A stretch of DNA of 33,500 bases from Pleurobrachia bachei (Eukaryota; Ctenophora; Tentaculata; Cydippida; Pleurobrachiidae): assembly GCA_000695325.1 (NCBI GenBank), contig AVPN01000051.1:18140-51639 (forward strand). Direction: 5' to 3'. Under the pieces are notes generated by a model, which had not been told where the DNA came from, did not search any database, and saw only the letters and a list, made by a program, of their open reading frames with translations. Numbering within the stretch: the stretch's first letter is position 1; each line of letters opens with the position of its first letter. Shown piece by piece: positions 10,267-20,164 of the stretch. The translations under genes were made by a program, and so were the position numbers.

Positions 10267-11045
10267 CACCCCCTGTCCCGAGTACTGCTTTTTTTCTCTC
10301 TGCGTGTGTGTCTCAAGACTGGAATGATGCGCGTTCAGGGCATGTTTCAAGTTCCACGTGTCATAGCGCAGCCACTAATTAGATTAACGAATAATTATTC
10401 ACACTAGGTTCAAGCCCAGACAATTCCTAACACTCTAGATCAAACCCGAACTTGAATGGATAAACACAAGCCAGGTTATGGGCTCTTTTGTGAAAGTTGT
10501 CATGATTTTGTACACCACGATATTTGTCAACCTAGACAACTTCTCCGGCACACTGAGAGAGTAATACCCCGAAATTCAAAAAAAGGTGAGATATGCCTAT
10601 CTCGAAATTTTCTGCTGAATAAGCTAGTGAATTTTTTTTCGAAATCCGGTCTACATTTTATGCCGGATTTCGAAAAAAATTTCACTAGCTTATTCAGCAG
10701 AAAATTTCCAGATAGGCATATCTCACCTTTTTTTGAATTTCGGGTTATTACTCTCTCAGTGTGCCGGAGAAGTTGTCTAGGTTGACAAATATCGTGGTGT
10801 ACAAAATCATGACAACTTTCACAAAAGAGCCCATAACCTGGCTTGTGTTTATCCATTCAAGTTCGGGTTTGATCTAGAGTGTTAGGAATTGTCTGGGCTT
10901 GAACCTAGTGTGAATAATTATTTGTTAATCTAATTAGTGGCTGCGCTATGACACGTGGAACTTGAAACATGCCCTGAACGCGCATCATTCCAGTGTTGCA
11001 ACACACACGCAGAGGGAAAAAAAGCAGTACTCGGGACAGGGGGTG
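10267..11045. mobile_element. 779-bp fold-back palindrome with target-site duplication
   Basis: Two arms of about 383 bp form an almost perfect inverted repeat around a 13-base loop (10650-10662). Every position i pairs with 21312-i, and by eye I count about eight substitutions and no indels. The ends are caccccctgtcccgag and its complement. The element is flanked by the 5-bp direct repeat atatg (10262-10266 and 11046-11050), so it behaves as an inserted unit. CAC...GTG ends with a 5-bp duplication resemble Transib-type elements, but no transposase is present.

Each arm encodes the same 109-codon frame (10456-10785 + and 10527-10856 -). Its start, HKPGYGLFCESCHDFVHHD, loosely resembles the second half of a UBP-type zinc finger, possibly a captured exon piece. 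Confidence 0.8.
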
Positions 11046-11050
11046 ATATG

Positions 11051-11664
11051 AATCTATGAGATCTTTTGGTGATCAGTAGCAAAATATGAGATCTTGCTTT
11101 TTGATGAACGATCCATCATCAGTTTAGCAATTCTTGTTAAATCGTTAAAACCAATTGTTGTAGTAAGCCCGTGATCGCTGCCGCAACATGCTTACACCTG
11201 GAAGCACCTACCAATAGCAAGCACATATGTTTCACCGGTCAATTTCTGTTGTTTTTTTTCTACTTCATCTTGAATGTATGGGTTAAACCTCAATATTCTC
11301 TCAATCAACCAAAATTGAGGTTAACCGATCGCTGAAAGTTCTACGTATCTATCTATGTATTAGCTTGTGCCTCAACTTTTCATACATATATCTGTTTGTA
11401 CTTTGTGTACTATTAGTTGAATGTTGTGCAATTCTTTGACTTGCATGCAACCTTACTTTCCGCACAACTATAGACCTCCAGTTCAAGATATTTTGCACAT
11501 AAATTTTGGCGTTTTTCCAATTTATAATTAGTTTAATTGGCTCACATCGCATGTGACCTTTAGAGATCTCGTGTGTGTTTTCCCATATTTATAGAGCCAT
11601 TTGATATAGAAGACGGTTATGTATATGACAACGAGACTTTGTACGGTGACTGTCTCCAATTATT
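11051..11664. other. No gene seen
   Basis: AT-rich DNA. Short open frames on the minus strand (11349-11552) have no recognisable content. Confidence 0.4.
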
Positions 11665-11787
11665 ATGGAACCCTCATCTCTAGGACACCGGTCTACAGCC
11701 AACTTCCTCAAGAATCTCCTCCAGTACAACTCGTATTACCGGAACCTAGTGAGCACCAATAAACCACGGGAAAAACCGGAGATACAG
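11665..11787 (+). CDS. Candidate alternative first exon or internal exon
   Basis: From ATG 11665 the frame is open for 41 codons to gagatacag|gtatgt and ends in phase 0. A TGA lies in frame 18 bp upstream, so this may be a start exon. Alternatively acceptors at 11693 (ctctag) or 11708 (gtctacag) would start it in phase 1. The protein reads MEPSSLGHRSTANFLKNLLQ followed by YNSYYRNLVSTNKPREKPEIQ. The segment NFLKNLLQYNSYYRNL looks helical. No family is recognised. Confidence 0.45.
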
Positions 11788-11792
11788 GTATG

Positions 11793-11900
11793 TGACTGTG
11801 ACACTCGGCCCCTGTTACCGGGTCCCGATAGAAAGGGTACCTCGATTTACCGGAAAACCCCTTTCCGCCGAGCATCCCAATAAAACCGACTATATAGCTA
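11793..11900. repeat. Pogo-like palindromic repeat remnant
   Basis: Just inside the donor at 11787 lies ctcgatttaccggaaaaccc followed by gccgagcatcccaa. The same core occurs at 28605-28653 just inside another donor. The cctcgatttaccggg style of terminal repeat recalls pogo/Tigger elements. The boundaries are unclear. Confidence 0.35.
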
Positions 11901-12225
11901 TAACAGTCGGATTTATCATGTAGATATGTTATTTTCTCGTTTACTTGAGTTCATCAGAATTATATTGTTAGAACACATTGCATATCTTATTGACGTGTTT
12001 TAGTGATACACACACACAATATATTATGCATAGCTTTGTTAGAGAACAATAGATATTAGATAGATTTGACCATATCTGACAACAATCAGATCAACCCGTT
12101 GTGACGCAGCATAAAATTATGCAATACATACATTAATTATTATACAGAAACTTGATTATTTTAGGATAATTTTGTTGATTGGTACTATAAGTGGGTGATC
12201 AGAGAGCAGGCTCTTTCCGTTGCAG

Positions 12226-12255
12226 CCCTTAACATATCCTGGAGGGTTGTCAGAG
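12226..12255 (+). CDS. Candidate 30-nt micro-exon
   Basis: A strong acceptor (ctctttccgttgcag) and donor (cagag|gtaaga) enclose 30 bases reading PLTYPGGLSE in phase 0, with no stop. It would fit after any of the phase-0 5' exons (6861, 9199, 11787). The support is splice-site quality only. Confidence 0.35.
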
Positions 12256-12274
12256 GTAAGAAATTATTGGAATG

Positions 12275-12352
12275 TTTAGCAGCCAGATTTTTTAGTGATA
12301 TCATCTTGGTTGAGCTTGAAAATTATGTTTAGACCCATTATATTCTCGAACT
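12275..12352. repeat. Left copy of a direct repeat flanking the antisense ORF and gap
   Basis: Contains ttggaat, tttagcagccagatttt, agtgat, ggttgagc and attctcgaa in the same order as 13828-13903. The two imperfect copies bracket about 1.5 kb that includes the gap. It may mark an old local duplication or the edges of an insertion. Confidence 0.55.
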
Positions 12353-12353
12353 A

Positions 12354-12695
12354 GCGCACCCGTTGGGTACGCCTCAAGTAAGGGCTTTTTGATAGCCCAC
12401 CCGGCTTCGCCGGGTGGTTCTTTTCGCCCATTTCAACGTGAATAACACAGTTGCCATGGCAACTGAATTGGTAACTATGGTGACTGGCATGTTAAAAGTC
12501 ATTCAAAAATATTCAAAAACTTCTACTGGAAGTTCCAAAAGTGTGAGCAACAGCTTTACAGCTTTGTGCCCATAACGTGTTTTATGAAGGAGCACTGTCG
12601 CGTAGATACGTCGCTTAACGAACGACTACTTCGACGTTCATCTTCAACTTATAATAGAGATTAGCGCACCCATTGGGTGCGCCCTAAATAAGGGG
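12354..12695. repeat. Two copies of a dispersed repeat head (agcgcaccc.ttgggt.cgcc)
   Basis: The sequence tagcgcacccgttgggtacg at 12354 and tagcgcacccattgggtgcg at 12662 are matching repeat starts, each followed by an aa(g/a)taaggg block. The first includes a hairpin, ccacccggcttcgccgggtgg. The second runs into the gap. The 12580s also contain a 17-base match to the coding repeat at 19847 (see findings). Confidence 0.5.
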
Positions 12696-13096
12696 NNNNN
12701 NNNNNNNNNNNNNNNNNNNNNNNNNNNNNNNNNNNNNNNNNNNNNNNNNNNNNNNNNNNNNNNNNNNNNNNNNNNNNNNNNNNNNNNNNNNNNNNNNNNN
12801 NNNNNNNNNNNNNNNNNNNNNNNNNNNNNNNNNNNNNNNNNNNNNNNNNNNNNNNNNNNNNNNNNNNNNNNNNNNNNNNNNNNNNNNNNNNNNNNNNNNN
12901 NNNNNNNNNNNNNNNNNNNNNNNNNNNNNNNNNNNNNNNNNNNNNNNNNNNNNNNNNNNNNNNNNNNNNNNNNNNNNNNNNNNNNNNNNNNNNNNNNNNN
13001 NNNNNNNNNNNNNNNNNNNNNNNNNNNNNNNNNNNNNNNNNNNNNNNNNNNNNNNNNNNNNNNNNNNNNNNNNNNNNNNNNNNNNNNNNNNNNNNN
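12696..13096. other. Assembly gap (401 N)
   Basis: Unsequenced bases. Any reading frame through them is meaningless. Confidence 1.
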
Positions 13097-13598
13097 TTAC
13101 TCTAGATCTAACCACAGGGACAGTCTTCAGGGCACTTTCCACTTTGGGTTTCACAAATTCCGTCCACTTTTTCGCAGAGAAAGATTCCTCCTCACCTTGG
13201 CCCCCTCCAGTAGTTATGTTCACGTAATGTTTCATCTCAGGGATCTCAGGTTCCTTAGGTTTCACGTTCCCACCTTCCAATCCTTCACTCTCCGTAGCTG
13301 GTTTCACCAATGATGAAATGGTACTGATGAGGTCCTTTTGAAGCTTTGCAAACGATTCTCTTAGGTCCAAATTGTCTGCAGGAACGGAGTAAGGCGGTGA
13401 TGCTGGGATCATTTTGTAACAAACTTTGAGAATTTCCCATAGCTGCGGTTTCAACAGACCCGATGGGCAACTAGTGTCCTCCCTTCTAAGACAAATCAAC
13501 AAATCACTACCCTTATACTTGTCTAATACGTCACCTGATAACACATCTTCAAATTCACTCTTAGTGCTACATCTGTCATATTTACTCGTAACGGTCAT
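13097..13598 (-). CDS. Unrecognised antisense ORF, possibly retroelement ORF1
   Basis: An open minus-strand frame runs from ATG 13598 to the gap, about 167 codons. It begins MTVTSKYDRCSTKSEFEDV and contains a helical stretch (LRESFAKLQKDLISTI), an acidic/Gly linker and a basic end (KWTEFVKPKVESALK then TVPVVRSRV). I do not recognise a catalytic domain. Length, lack of introns, antisense placement in an intron-like region and flanking direct repeats suggest the first ORF of a retrotransposon, perhaps a LINE. A host gene exon cannot be excluded. The remainder lies in the gap. Confidence 0.35.
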
Positions 13599-13827
13599 CC
13601 TAAAACACCCGCTGCACGCCGGCCAACAACAAACTCTTCTCCAATATCACTCGTAAGTTAAGCTAAAGCTAAGTAGGCTCAACAGAGATCTAAAAGATTC
13701 GAGAATAGATGCTAACACAGTTATCAGATCGATTGACGGCAAACTCAAATTAATTTGTTTAAAGTAGTGTTGAAAAGTTTGAAAGAACAATTATTTACTG
13801 TTGATTAATTATTAACTAATATATTGG

Positions 13828-13903
13828 AATTTAATAATTTAGCAGCCAGATTTTTAGTGATCTATCCTCTCGGTTGAGCTATTTTAAGATCCAGATTCTC
13901 GAA
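13828..13903. repeat. Right copy of the flanking direct repeat
   Basis: Partner of 12275-12352: tttagcagccagatttttag, then ggttgagct and attctcgaatg in the same order. Confidence 0.55.
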
Positions 13904-14036
13904 TGATTATCATTTCAAAAAATCAATATCATCATGATTTTAAAATGATAGATCTTGTTGTGTACTCTGTCCTGTCTGGACATAACAAACAAGTACATTA
14001 GGATCATCATAGTTATGAACAAAATAATAATTGCAG

Positions 14037-14917
14037 GGCTAGAGAACGACATTGATATTGACGAGGAATTGTGGGGATACCCTGAAGAAGAGGACTACCT
14101 CTGGCAGGCTTTAGCTGGGGAGTGGGAGCTAAATGATAGCAGCGAGGGGTCAAATACAACTACTACAGCAACAAGTGTTCCAAGGAGTCCTGTGTCGACA
14201 AGTGAACTTCGAAGAGCCCCAGTGTCAAGATCTAACAGTTTTATTGGCAGTCGAACAGGCACTAACTCTGAAGGGAGGATTAGTTCTCTTCAGCGGTACA
14301 GCTCTATACTTTCACTCCTTTTAAGGAGGAGAAGTAGATCAAGCCCTTCAAGGGATGGGTCAACGGGAAGTGAGGATTTGTACAGTTACACTAGCTACAC
14401 GTCAAGCGAGGAGGAATTGTTGGATTTGTTGAGCGAGTCCTCGGATAGTTACTCACCATACAGTTACACTAGTTCCTCTCCATCACCAGTAAGTGAGAGG
14501 AGAGGTTCGCTGCAGAGTGAGGTCCTGAATCTTACCGGATCCTTCCCGAGTTCCTCACTATCTTCACGGGATACGGTACTGTACAACATCCCCGAGGAGA
14601 AGGAGAGGTCTAAACAGAATTCCATTCTTAACAAACTGCCTAGATTGTCAGCAAGTTGTGCTAGTAAGGCCCCGGCAACACCGCCATCTCTCAGAGTTAG
14701 GGTGCCCAGCATTGGGAAAAGTTCAAAGAAGAAGAAAGAAACAAAACAGGGTGGTAGGTCTGGTTCATTATCTCCAAACTTCCAAAGATCTGATCCGCTA
14801 CGACAGAAAACTCTGAAAGAAAGCAAGGAAGGTTTAAAACAGAAAAGTGGTCGAAAGTCAGCGGGATTGTTTGCCTCTTCTGTCTTTAGCAAAATGTTCC
14901 TCTTGAATGCCGGGATA
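14037..14917 (+). CDS. Large Ser-rich disordered exon
   Basis: An open frame of about 880 bases follows acceptor ataataattgcag (14036) and ends at gccgggata|gtaagg in phase 0. After an acidic start (LENDIDIDEELWGYPEEEDY then LWQALAGEWEL) it is Ser/Thr-rich with many RS.S and SSS motifs, two YSYTS-type repeats (SYTSYTSSEEE, SYSPYSYTSSS), and a Lys-rich end (SSKKKKETK, GLKQKSGRKS). This looks like a regulated, intrinsically disordered region. Entry from 14037 needs phase 1, while all candidate upstream exons end in phase 0. An acceptor two AGs later (14044) would restore phase 0, or the in-frame ATG at 14015 could start translation. No homology beyond composition. Confidence 0.6.
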
Positions 14918-15080
14918 GTAAGGAGTACTAGCCCACCATGTTGAGCTGGTTCTGATTTAATATGAGCAGTCCGTAGATGTCTCGTTCAATTTGTGCTAAA
15001 CAGATCTTTGTCGCAGACCTAAATAGAGAATTATTGTTGAGTAAGGGGTTACAATTAGCATCATGCATGTTCTCGGAAAG

Positions 15081-15377
15081 TTGTCTCCCGTCTCCAGAAA
15101 GAAAAAGAAACGATACAGCTTGGAAACATCCGACTTTGATTTCTCGAACTCACCATCTCCTACGACGCTCCCACCCTCTCAAGACCTTGTGGAGCGCAAA
15201 TTCAGGACCTTCTCTCCTCCGCCCTTCGAACAGGGATCGGGTGTTAGGAGTATCTTGGTTTGGGATGACCTCTCCTTGGTGATGCAGAAATATGTGGTTG
15301 AGAATTATCTGAGTAAAGAGGAACAGTCACAGCAACCAACCAAGCTACTTGATGGAGTTTTCGATGTCCTCGAACGG
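15081..15377 (+). CDS. Coding exon, basic/Ser-Pro start and helical end
   Basis: Acceptor ttctcggaaag|TTG gives phase 0 entry, matching the donor at 14917. The stronger-looking acceptor gtctccag at 15097 would need phase 2. The frame runs 99 codons to cgaacgg|gtatgt in phase 0. It encodes LSPVSRKKKKRYSLETSDF, a Pro/Ser linker, then a less disordered part (ILVWDDLSLVMQKYVVENYL and KLLDGVFDVLER) that looks helical. The family is not recognised. Confidence 0.55.
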
Positions 15378-16561
15378 GTATGTACACATTGATTTGATGA
15401 AATGCTATGGTAAATCCTACACACAAGCGGCGCTTTTCAGTTACGTCATGAATGACCAGTACGTATTGTACCATCTTAAATCCTTGATGTGATTGTAAAT
15501 CGACTACGATTGTTTCGAGGTTTAGGTTTCAATCATCATCATCATAAAATTGCATTGGTATCACATATCATTGTAAAGATTGTTGTTGGGGTTTAAATGT
15601 ATTTTCACACCTACAATGCTCTGTGAATGCGATTTCACAAACACACGCATGTAGATCACCGTAGACAGTATAAGAGTAAGAACCGTATACTGGTGAAACC
15701 AGTTGTGTTTTAGTCGTGTTTTAACAGTAGTACCATCAGCGGCCGTACCACAAACAGGTTTCGATGCGAAGTAATATCACTACTCACTGATTTGTGCTAA
15801 AAATACAAACTACCATTCAGCACATTCTATCTACAACTGATAATTCAACTGTCATGTGAAGTTCCTGCGTGTTCAAATACGTGATAAAGTTCCTGCGTGT
15901 GCCGAGATACTGTATTGCAGATGGTTGGGGTATTCATGTGATGTTCTAGAGAGTGCACCATGGGGTGATGTTGTACTGGTACTTGAGGGTTGTTGAGTTA
16001 CAACTAGAGGGTGGAGTATAATTATTGTGTGTACTCTCCACGTGCGTGTGTTGTGATAAGAACTCCAATTATGACTGGGAAATTCTCTCTCTCCATTACT
16101 TGCAGCTTATTATGATTCATGGAGTATTGGATCATGTTACAAAATCACACCACCCCCCATTTTGTGCTCCTCCTGCAGGACCCTGTTAAATAGGAAACGA
16201 CGTTTCACGTTTGAATAGGACATACAAACGATTTGTAGTCACTGTCAGATAGAAAAATAGAATTTACTACAGTACACTAAATACACTATACTATACAGAT
16301 TGCCAGCTAGACAGCCGAAACCTTAATTCACCTCGTTTGAACTTTGAATATCTACTATAGTTCTTGTAAAACTACAGTACACCACGTAAAGCTTATCTTG
16401 AATTTATAGAGTTCATGTGTTATCTCCTTATCAAATTATGCTTGTTTTATTCATATAACTGATACGTCATCAAGTAATTTGTCCGCTTAGAACACTACGT
16501 TGGATTACCAGATCACTACGTACCTGATTCACTGACCTTCTTTTACATTCATGCCTCTTAG
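15378..16561. other. Intron, nothing further seen
   Basis: AT-rich sequence between the donor at 15377 and the acceptor at 16561. From about 16418 it is shared with the A' segment at 21312, which marks the left edge of the duplicated unit. Confidence 0.5.
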
Positions 16562-16738
16562 AACTTGTATAGGGCCATTTCGAGAGGCAATTTGAGCTGT
16601 TGTTTGATCTGTTATACTGCTAAATCAGAACCTAGTATCTCTCAAAGCTGTATGATCATGAGGGAACTGTCATCCTCTTTGGGATCGAATGGATCGAGCA
16701 TCTCAAAATGGGATTCTCTCGGCATCCTCGTGGACAAG
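16562..16738 (+). CDS. Coding exon A
   Basis: Acceptor catgcctcttag and donor gtggacaag|gtaatt enclose 177 nt, phase 0 to phase 0, fully open. The product reads NLYRAISRGNLSCCLICYTA, KSEPSISQSCMIMRELSSSL, then GSNGSSISKWDSLGILVDK. The Cys pairs (SCCLIC) are notable but make no known zinc finger. A diverged copy (A', 21498-21673) keeps both splice sites but is one base shorter. Because 177 is a multiple of three, the exon can be skipped without shifting the frame. Confidence 0.6.
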
Positions 16739-17072
16739 GTAATTATAATTAATTACTTAGTTAGTTAATTAATTAGTTAATTACGCACGTATAAATAAGA
16801 TTGCCCAATGAATGATTATTAAGAAAATAATAAATTAAAGCTTTATCTACTTTCACAATTATTCTAAGAATTCTCCCCTCTTTCGCAACATATAAATTCG
16901 GAAGAATAGCAACGGTCCATTATATACCGTTGAATTGTGATCAACTCTCGCAATAGTTATAATCTCATACTTGGGTGGCGGCTGCTCGTTAACTCTTTAT
17001 TGCTGTTTTATTCTCATTTATATGTCACAAACCGTAAACTTCAAACGTAAAGGATTAGATAAGTTGTGTGCT
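16739..17072. other. Intron with attaatta-rich start
   Basis: Begins with a run of taattaattac-like repeats (16741-16786), also present but rearranged in A' (21676-21720). Otherwise featureless. Confidence 0.5.
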
Positions 17073-17517
17073 CACGGCGTGCCCCAGGGTAATTTAACAT
17101 TTGTTTTGCTGTCCGCCTCCAATTCCGGTTGTAACTATTCTATATAACCACATCTTGTAAAACAAGGTGGTATTTGTGAAAACTATTGAAAAAAGATAAC
17201 TATCTTTATTTCCACTTTGAGAAAAAAGATTTTTCACAAATACCACCTTGTTCTACAAGATGTGGTTGTCCCCGACCTTATTTTTGCACGTAGAATCGAA
17301 TGCCGTTATCATGGGAGCTCTAAAATGAAGATAAATGGGAGAAATTCGAATTTTTTGGTGTCTTTTGGGTGTTTTTTCAATTTTCCGATGCCAGAGCGGG
17401 TCTACACGATTTTTCCCGCACCGTCACGACCTTCAGGGAGGTCTTCCCGAATAGTTACCAACCGGAATTGGAGGCGGACAGCAAAACAAATGTTAAACTA
17501 CCCTGGGGCACGCCGTG
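17073..17517. mobile_element. 445-bp TIR element with 4-bp target duplication (Chapaev-like ends)
   Basis: Inverted repeats of about 65 bp begin cacggcgtgccccagggtaa and end with the complement. The flanks carry the 4-bp duplication tgct (17069-17072 and 17518-17521). The equivalent spot in A' (about 22000) lacks the element, giving an empty site. CAC ends with a 4-bp duplication are typical of Chapaev (CMC) elements. The interior has a nested hairpin and about 180 bp of sequence. Open frames (for example 17217-17546 +) lack a recognisable transposase, so it is non-autonomous. Confidence 0.7.
17146..17267. mobile_element. Nested hairpin inside the 445-bp element
   Basis: Inverted repeats of 35 bp (ccacatcttgtaaaacaagg... 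at 17148-17182 and its complement at 17231-17265, one mismatch) with an AT-rich middle. They interrupt the element asymmetrically, close to its left TIR, so this may be a second, smaller MITE inserted in the first. Confidence 0.5.
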
Positions 17518-17521
17518 TGCT

Positions 17522-18856
17522 GTCTCTTGCCCCAATTACTCAATAAATCCAACATTTTACTTTCTAGATCGATCTATTTCTCTCTACCTCATAGTGTTAA
17601 GCTGCTTAGATGATGATGTGTGACATATGATATACCTTTATAGGCCTAGGACTCCTATAGCTATTACTCTTATAAGTTATATAGCACATCACTCCTGCTG
17701 CTACAGTGTACACAGTATGGGATGCCTCTCTTTTCTTAGAAAACAGCTTACTTATAATCATGGCCACGGTGGAACTAAATAACATTTTGTAGAAAGAACA
17801 GAGTATAATGAAGAATATCCAAAGCTAATAATAATGATAGTTGTTGGTCATAAGCTAGCTTTTTAGTTCTTGAGATAAATATGGAAATGTTATTCAGAGG
17901 ACAATTTCCAGTATACGCCATACGGGTACCAATTACTGCAGTCTTGTAAGCACAAGTCTGTATAAATTGGCTATTCCTTAACTTATCTATCCTGAACACA
18001 GAATAATCAGTGTCTACATAAAGTGGTCTTCCCGTAATAACTTTCACATTTTCTTTTTTCATGTTTCCGGTTCGGTAGATAAGTGGTCTCCAATCTTCCA
18101 TGTTCCTTCATTTAACATCGCTCTCTGATCTCTCTCTCTCTATTATATTTAACGTTCTGCTTCACTCTCCGATCATCAGCCATCGCTCTTTTGATACTAA
18201 TGCGGTTAAATAATGTTCTCTCTCGACTGTTTTGTGGGTGTGTAATTTGTATCGACTAATAACTTTGCGATCGTGTTTATAGTTTCTGTTATAGAAACAT
18301 GCCGACTACTTGTACAGTGTATATGTACGGCGTGTGGTAATTGTTGATGTTTGTTGTGTATCATGTCATCACTTGTTACTGTCTGGTGCACATGACTAGC
18401 AGTTGATCTGTCTCGTTCGATTTGTTTTCTTCAGATATACCTTCTTCCGCTCTTTCACTGCCACAACTTGCTCGCATGTATCACTTCTTGTCTTTGCCGT
18501 GTACTCTAGTCAATCATGAAGCCCAATCTAAGTCACTGCTAAATCAGCGTCTAATAAACTGAGAATGTACGTTATAGCCGTGTATTTCATTTCATCAGAG
18601 CACCATCAAGGCATATTCTAACAAATGCAATTGCACTAATTATAAGCGTCTATACATGCCATTCAATATCCTCTTAGTTGTCTCTACATTCATCTGTTAC
18701 AGATCTAAACATCATCTAGACTGCATAATGAGTCTTTGTTCGTTCAACTTCATGTCTTTGTTGTACATGTAGATTGCTTTGTGTTTAATTGTTTTGGCTT
18801 GTTGGTTGAAAGACGATTGCATGCAACTTCATGATTCACATTTCAATATCTCTCTT

Positions 18857-18894
<38 letters not shown>

Positions 18895-18912
18895 TCTCTA
18901 CATTTTTAATTA
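17522..18912. other. Intron, no supported gene; ends in a CT tract
   Basis: The sequence is shared with A' (22015-23402) at roughly 85-90% identity with many small indels. A (CT)n tract at 18849-18898 precedes the conserved block atttttaattacag, then a 28-base stretch ending ttttaag|gtatct. That block is conserved in B, B' and B'', but its phase-0 frame meets TAA, so it is not a normal coding exon. Confidence 0.45.
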
Positions 18913-19483
18913 CAGACTCAATTTCCTGTGGTTTTATTTTAAGGTATCTGAATGTACACACGCGTGTGTGCCCTCTTCCATGCAAATAAATTACTGTCAC
19001 GTGTATATTTTGTCGTACAGCTGACTGTCACAGGTTCCATTTTCTTTGTGTTTTCACTGAAATTGCTACATTGTATATTGCTGTGACACTTCTTTGACAA
19101 TATGTTACATGGTACCCCTCGATTTCTACTATGCCCCTCTTTCTACTAAGACTAAGCTAGCAATCATAGCAGTACTCATGTTATGGTTGATTAAATAGTT
19201 TCGCAATGTCTAGCAGCAGCAGTAAGATTTTTTAGCATGTCCCATATATGATGTTTCCTTTCAGTTTCCTTCCCATGCTTCTCGTAAGTGTAACTTCACT
19301 TGTCTAAATAGTGTGTTTCACAGTTTGTAATTTCACTTCCTACTTTTCACGAACGTACAAAGTTTATCCGTATATTAACATGCCAACCATTGCTTCTCTT
19401 GCATCCCTTGCTATCCCTCTCCCTGATTCAGTATATGTCTTTTTCTGTTAAAGTAGTTGACTAAATGCTTGTTTTGTTGAAAG

Positions 19484-19535
19484 GAAGGGTTGAACAATGC
19501 CCTGTCAGACTCTGCGAGCTTTACAAAAGATCATA
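19484..19535 (+). CDS. Candidate 52-nt micro-exon before exon B
   Basis: Follows ttttgttgaaag and ends at gatcata|gtaatt. It reads EGLNNALSDSASFTKDH with one base left over, giving exactly the phase (0 to 1) needed to join exon A to exon B. The counterpart before B'' (24865-24910) differs by an in-frame 9-base change and uses another donor but keeps the same phase change. Indel in multiples of three between diverged copies supports coding. The copy at 20814-20865 is identical. Confidence 0.4.
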
Positions 19536-19616
19536 GTAATTAATGATTCATATTTTTTCTTTCTGTAACGAATTCTACCCATATTTAACTGATTGATATT
19601 GATACGAATTGTTTAG

Positions 19617-20164
19617 TGTTCATGATGACCCACCCAGTCCGACCCTCTCGAAGCCTCGAGGGGTCTCCCTCCTCAACAGCTCGCCACGGTTCCGTTCCAA
19701 TCATAGTCCGAGAATCTAGGAGTCTTGACAACAGTCCAGCGAATACTGTCAATATGGCGAACCTGTTCATTCCTCCCCCTCCTTCACAAACAAGGACTCA
19801 CCCTCCACCGAGGTTGCCCCCAAAGTCACCTTCTTCCAGGGGCCGATCGTCTAGTTTTATGAAGGAGCACCGATCTGGGAGCGGTGCATCGTCTAGTTTT
19901 ATGAAGGAGCACCGATCTGGGAGCGGTGCATCGTCTAGTTTTATGAAGGAGCACCGATCTGGGAGCGGTGCATCGTCTAGTTTTATGAAGGAGCACCGAT
20001 CTGGGAGCGGTGCATCGTCTAGTTTTATGAAGGAGCACCGATCTGGGAGCGGTGCATCGTCTAGTTTTATGAAGGAGCACAGATCTGAGAGCGGTGCATC
20101 AGCTGCTTTGGATACACCAGATTCGGAGAAGAGTATTGGGAACTGGTTGGACGCTGCCAAAAAT
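19617..20164 (+). CDS. Coding exon B with six-unit coding tandem repeat
   Basis: Acceptor acgaattgtttag|TG, entry phase 1, open to gccaaaaat|gtaaac, leaving in phase 0 (548 nt). It encodes FMMTHPVRPSRSLEGSPSS, ARHGSVPIIVRESRSLDNSP, a Pro-rich stretch (FIPPPPSQTRTHPPPRLPP), six copies of SSSFMKEHRSGSGA, then SAALDTPDSEKSIGNWLDAA-KN. RSRSLD/SRSLE motifs resemble basophilic-kinase or 14-3-3 sites. Its phase-0 end fits the GRAM-encoding exon at 26746. The joined NW...N-MLPN resembles the short segment before the GRAM domain of GRAMD1. The exon is disordered and probably regulatory. Confidence 0.65.
19847..20098 (+). repeat. 42-bp coding minisatellite, 6 units (in exon B)
   Basis: Units start tcgtctagttttatgaagga and end gggagcggtgca. 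Five are near-identical; the last carries the variant agatctgaga (RSES for RSGS). The unit is 14 codons, so changes in copy number keep the frame. Confidence 0.95.

Noticed and set aside
12684-13598. 304-codon minus-strand ORF
   Set aside because: About 134 codons are N. Only 13097-13598 is real sequence and is annotated as such.
14464-14892. 142-codon minus-strand ORF
   Set aside because: Shadow of the Ser-rich plus-strand exon 14037-14917.
17217-17623. Plus-strand ORFs across the 445-bp element
   Set aside because: They run through terminal repeats and beyond the element's end with no transposase motif.
18913-18942. 28-nt conserved exon-like block (acceptor attacag, donor aag|gtatct)
   Set aside because: Conserved in all three B copies but meets TAA in the phase left by exon A. 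Conservation may only reflect recent duplication.
19265-19283. 19-nt micro-exon with strong sites
   Set aside because: Phase fits, but the acceptor is lost before B'' and it competes with the better supported 52/46-nt stretch. Kept only as an alternative.
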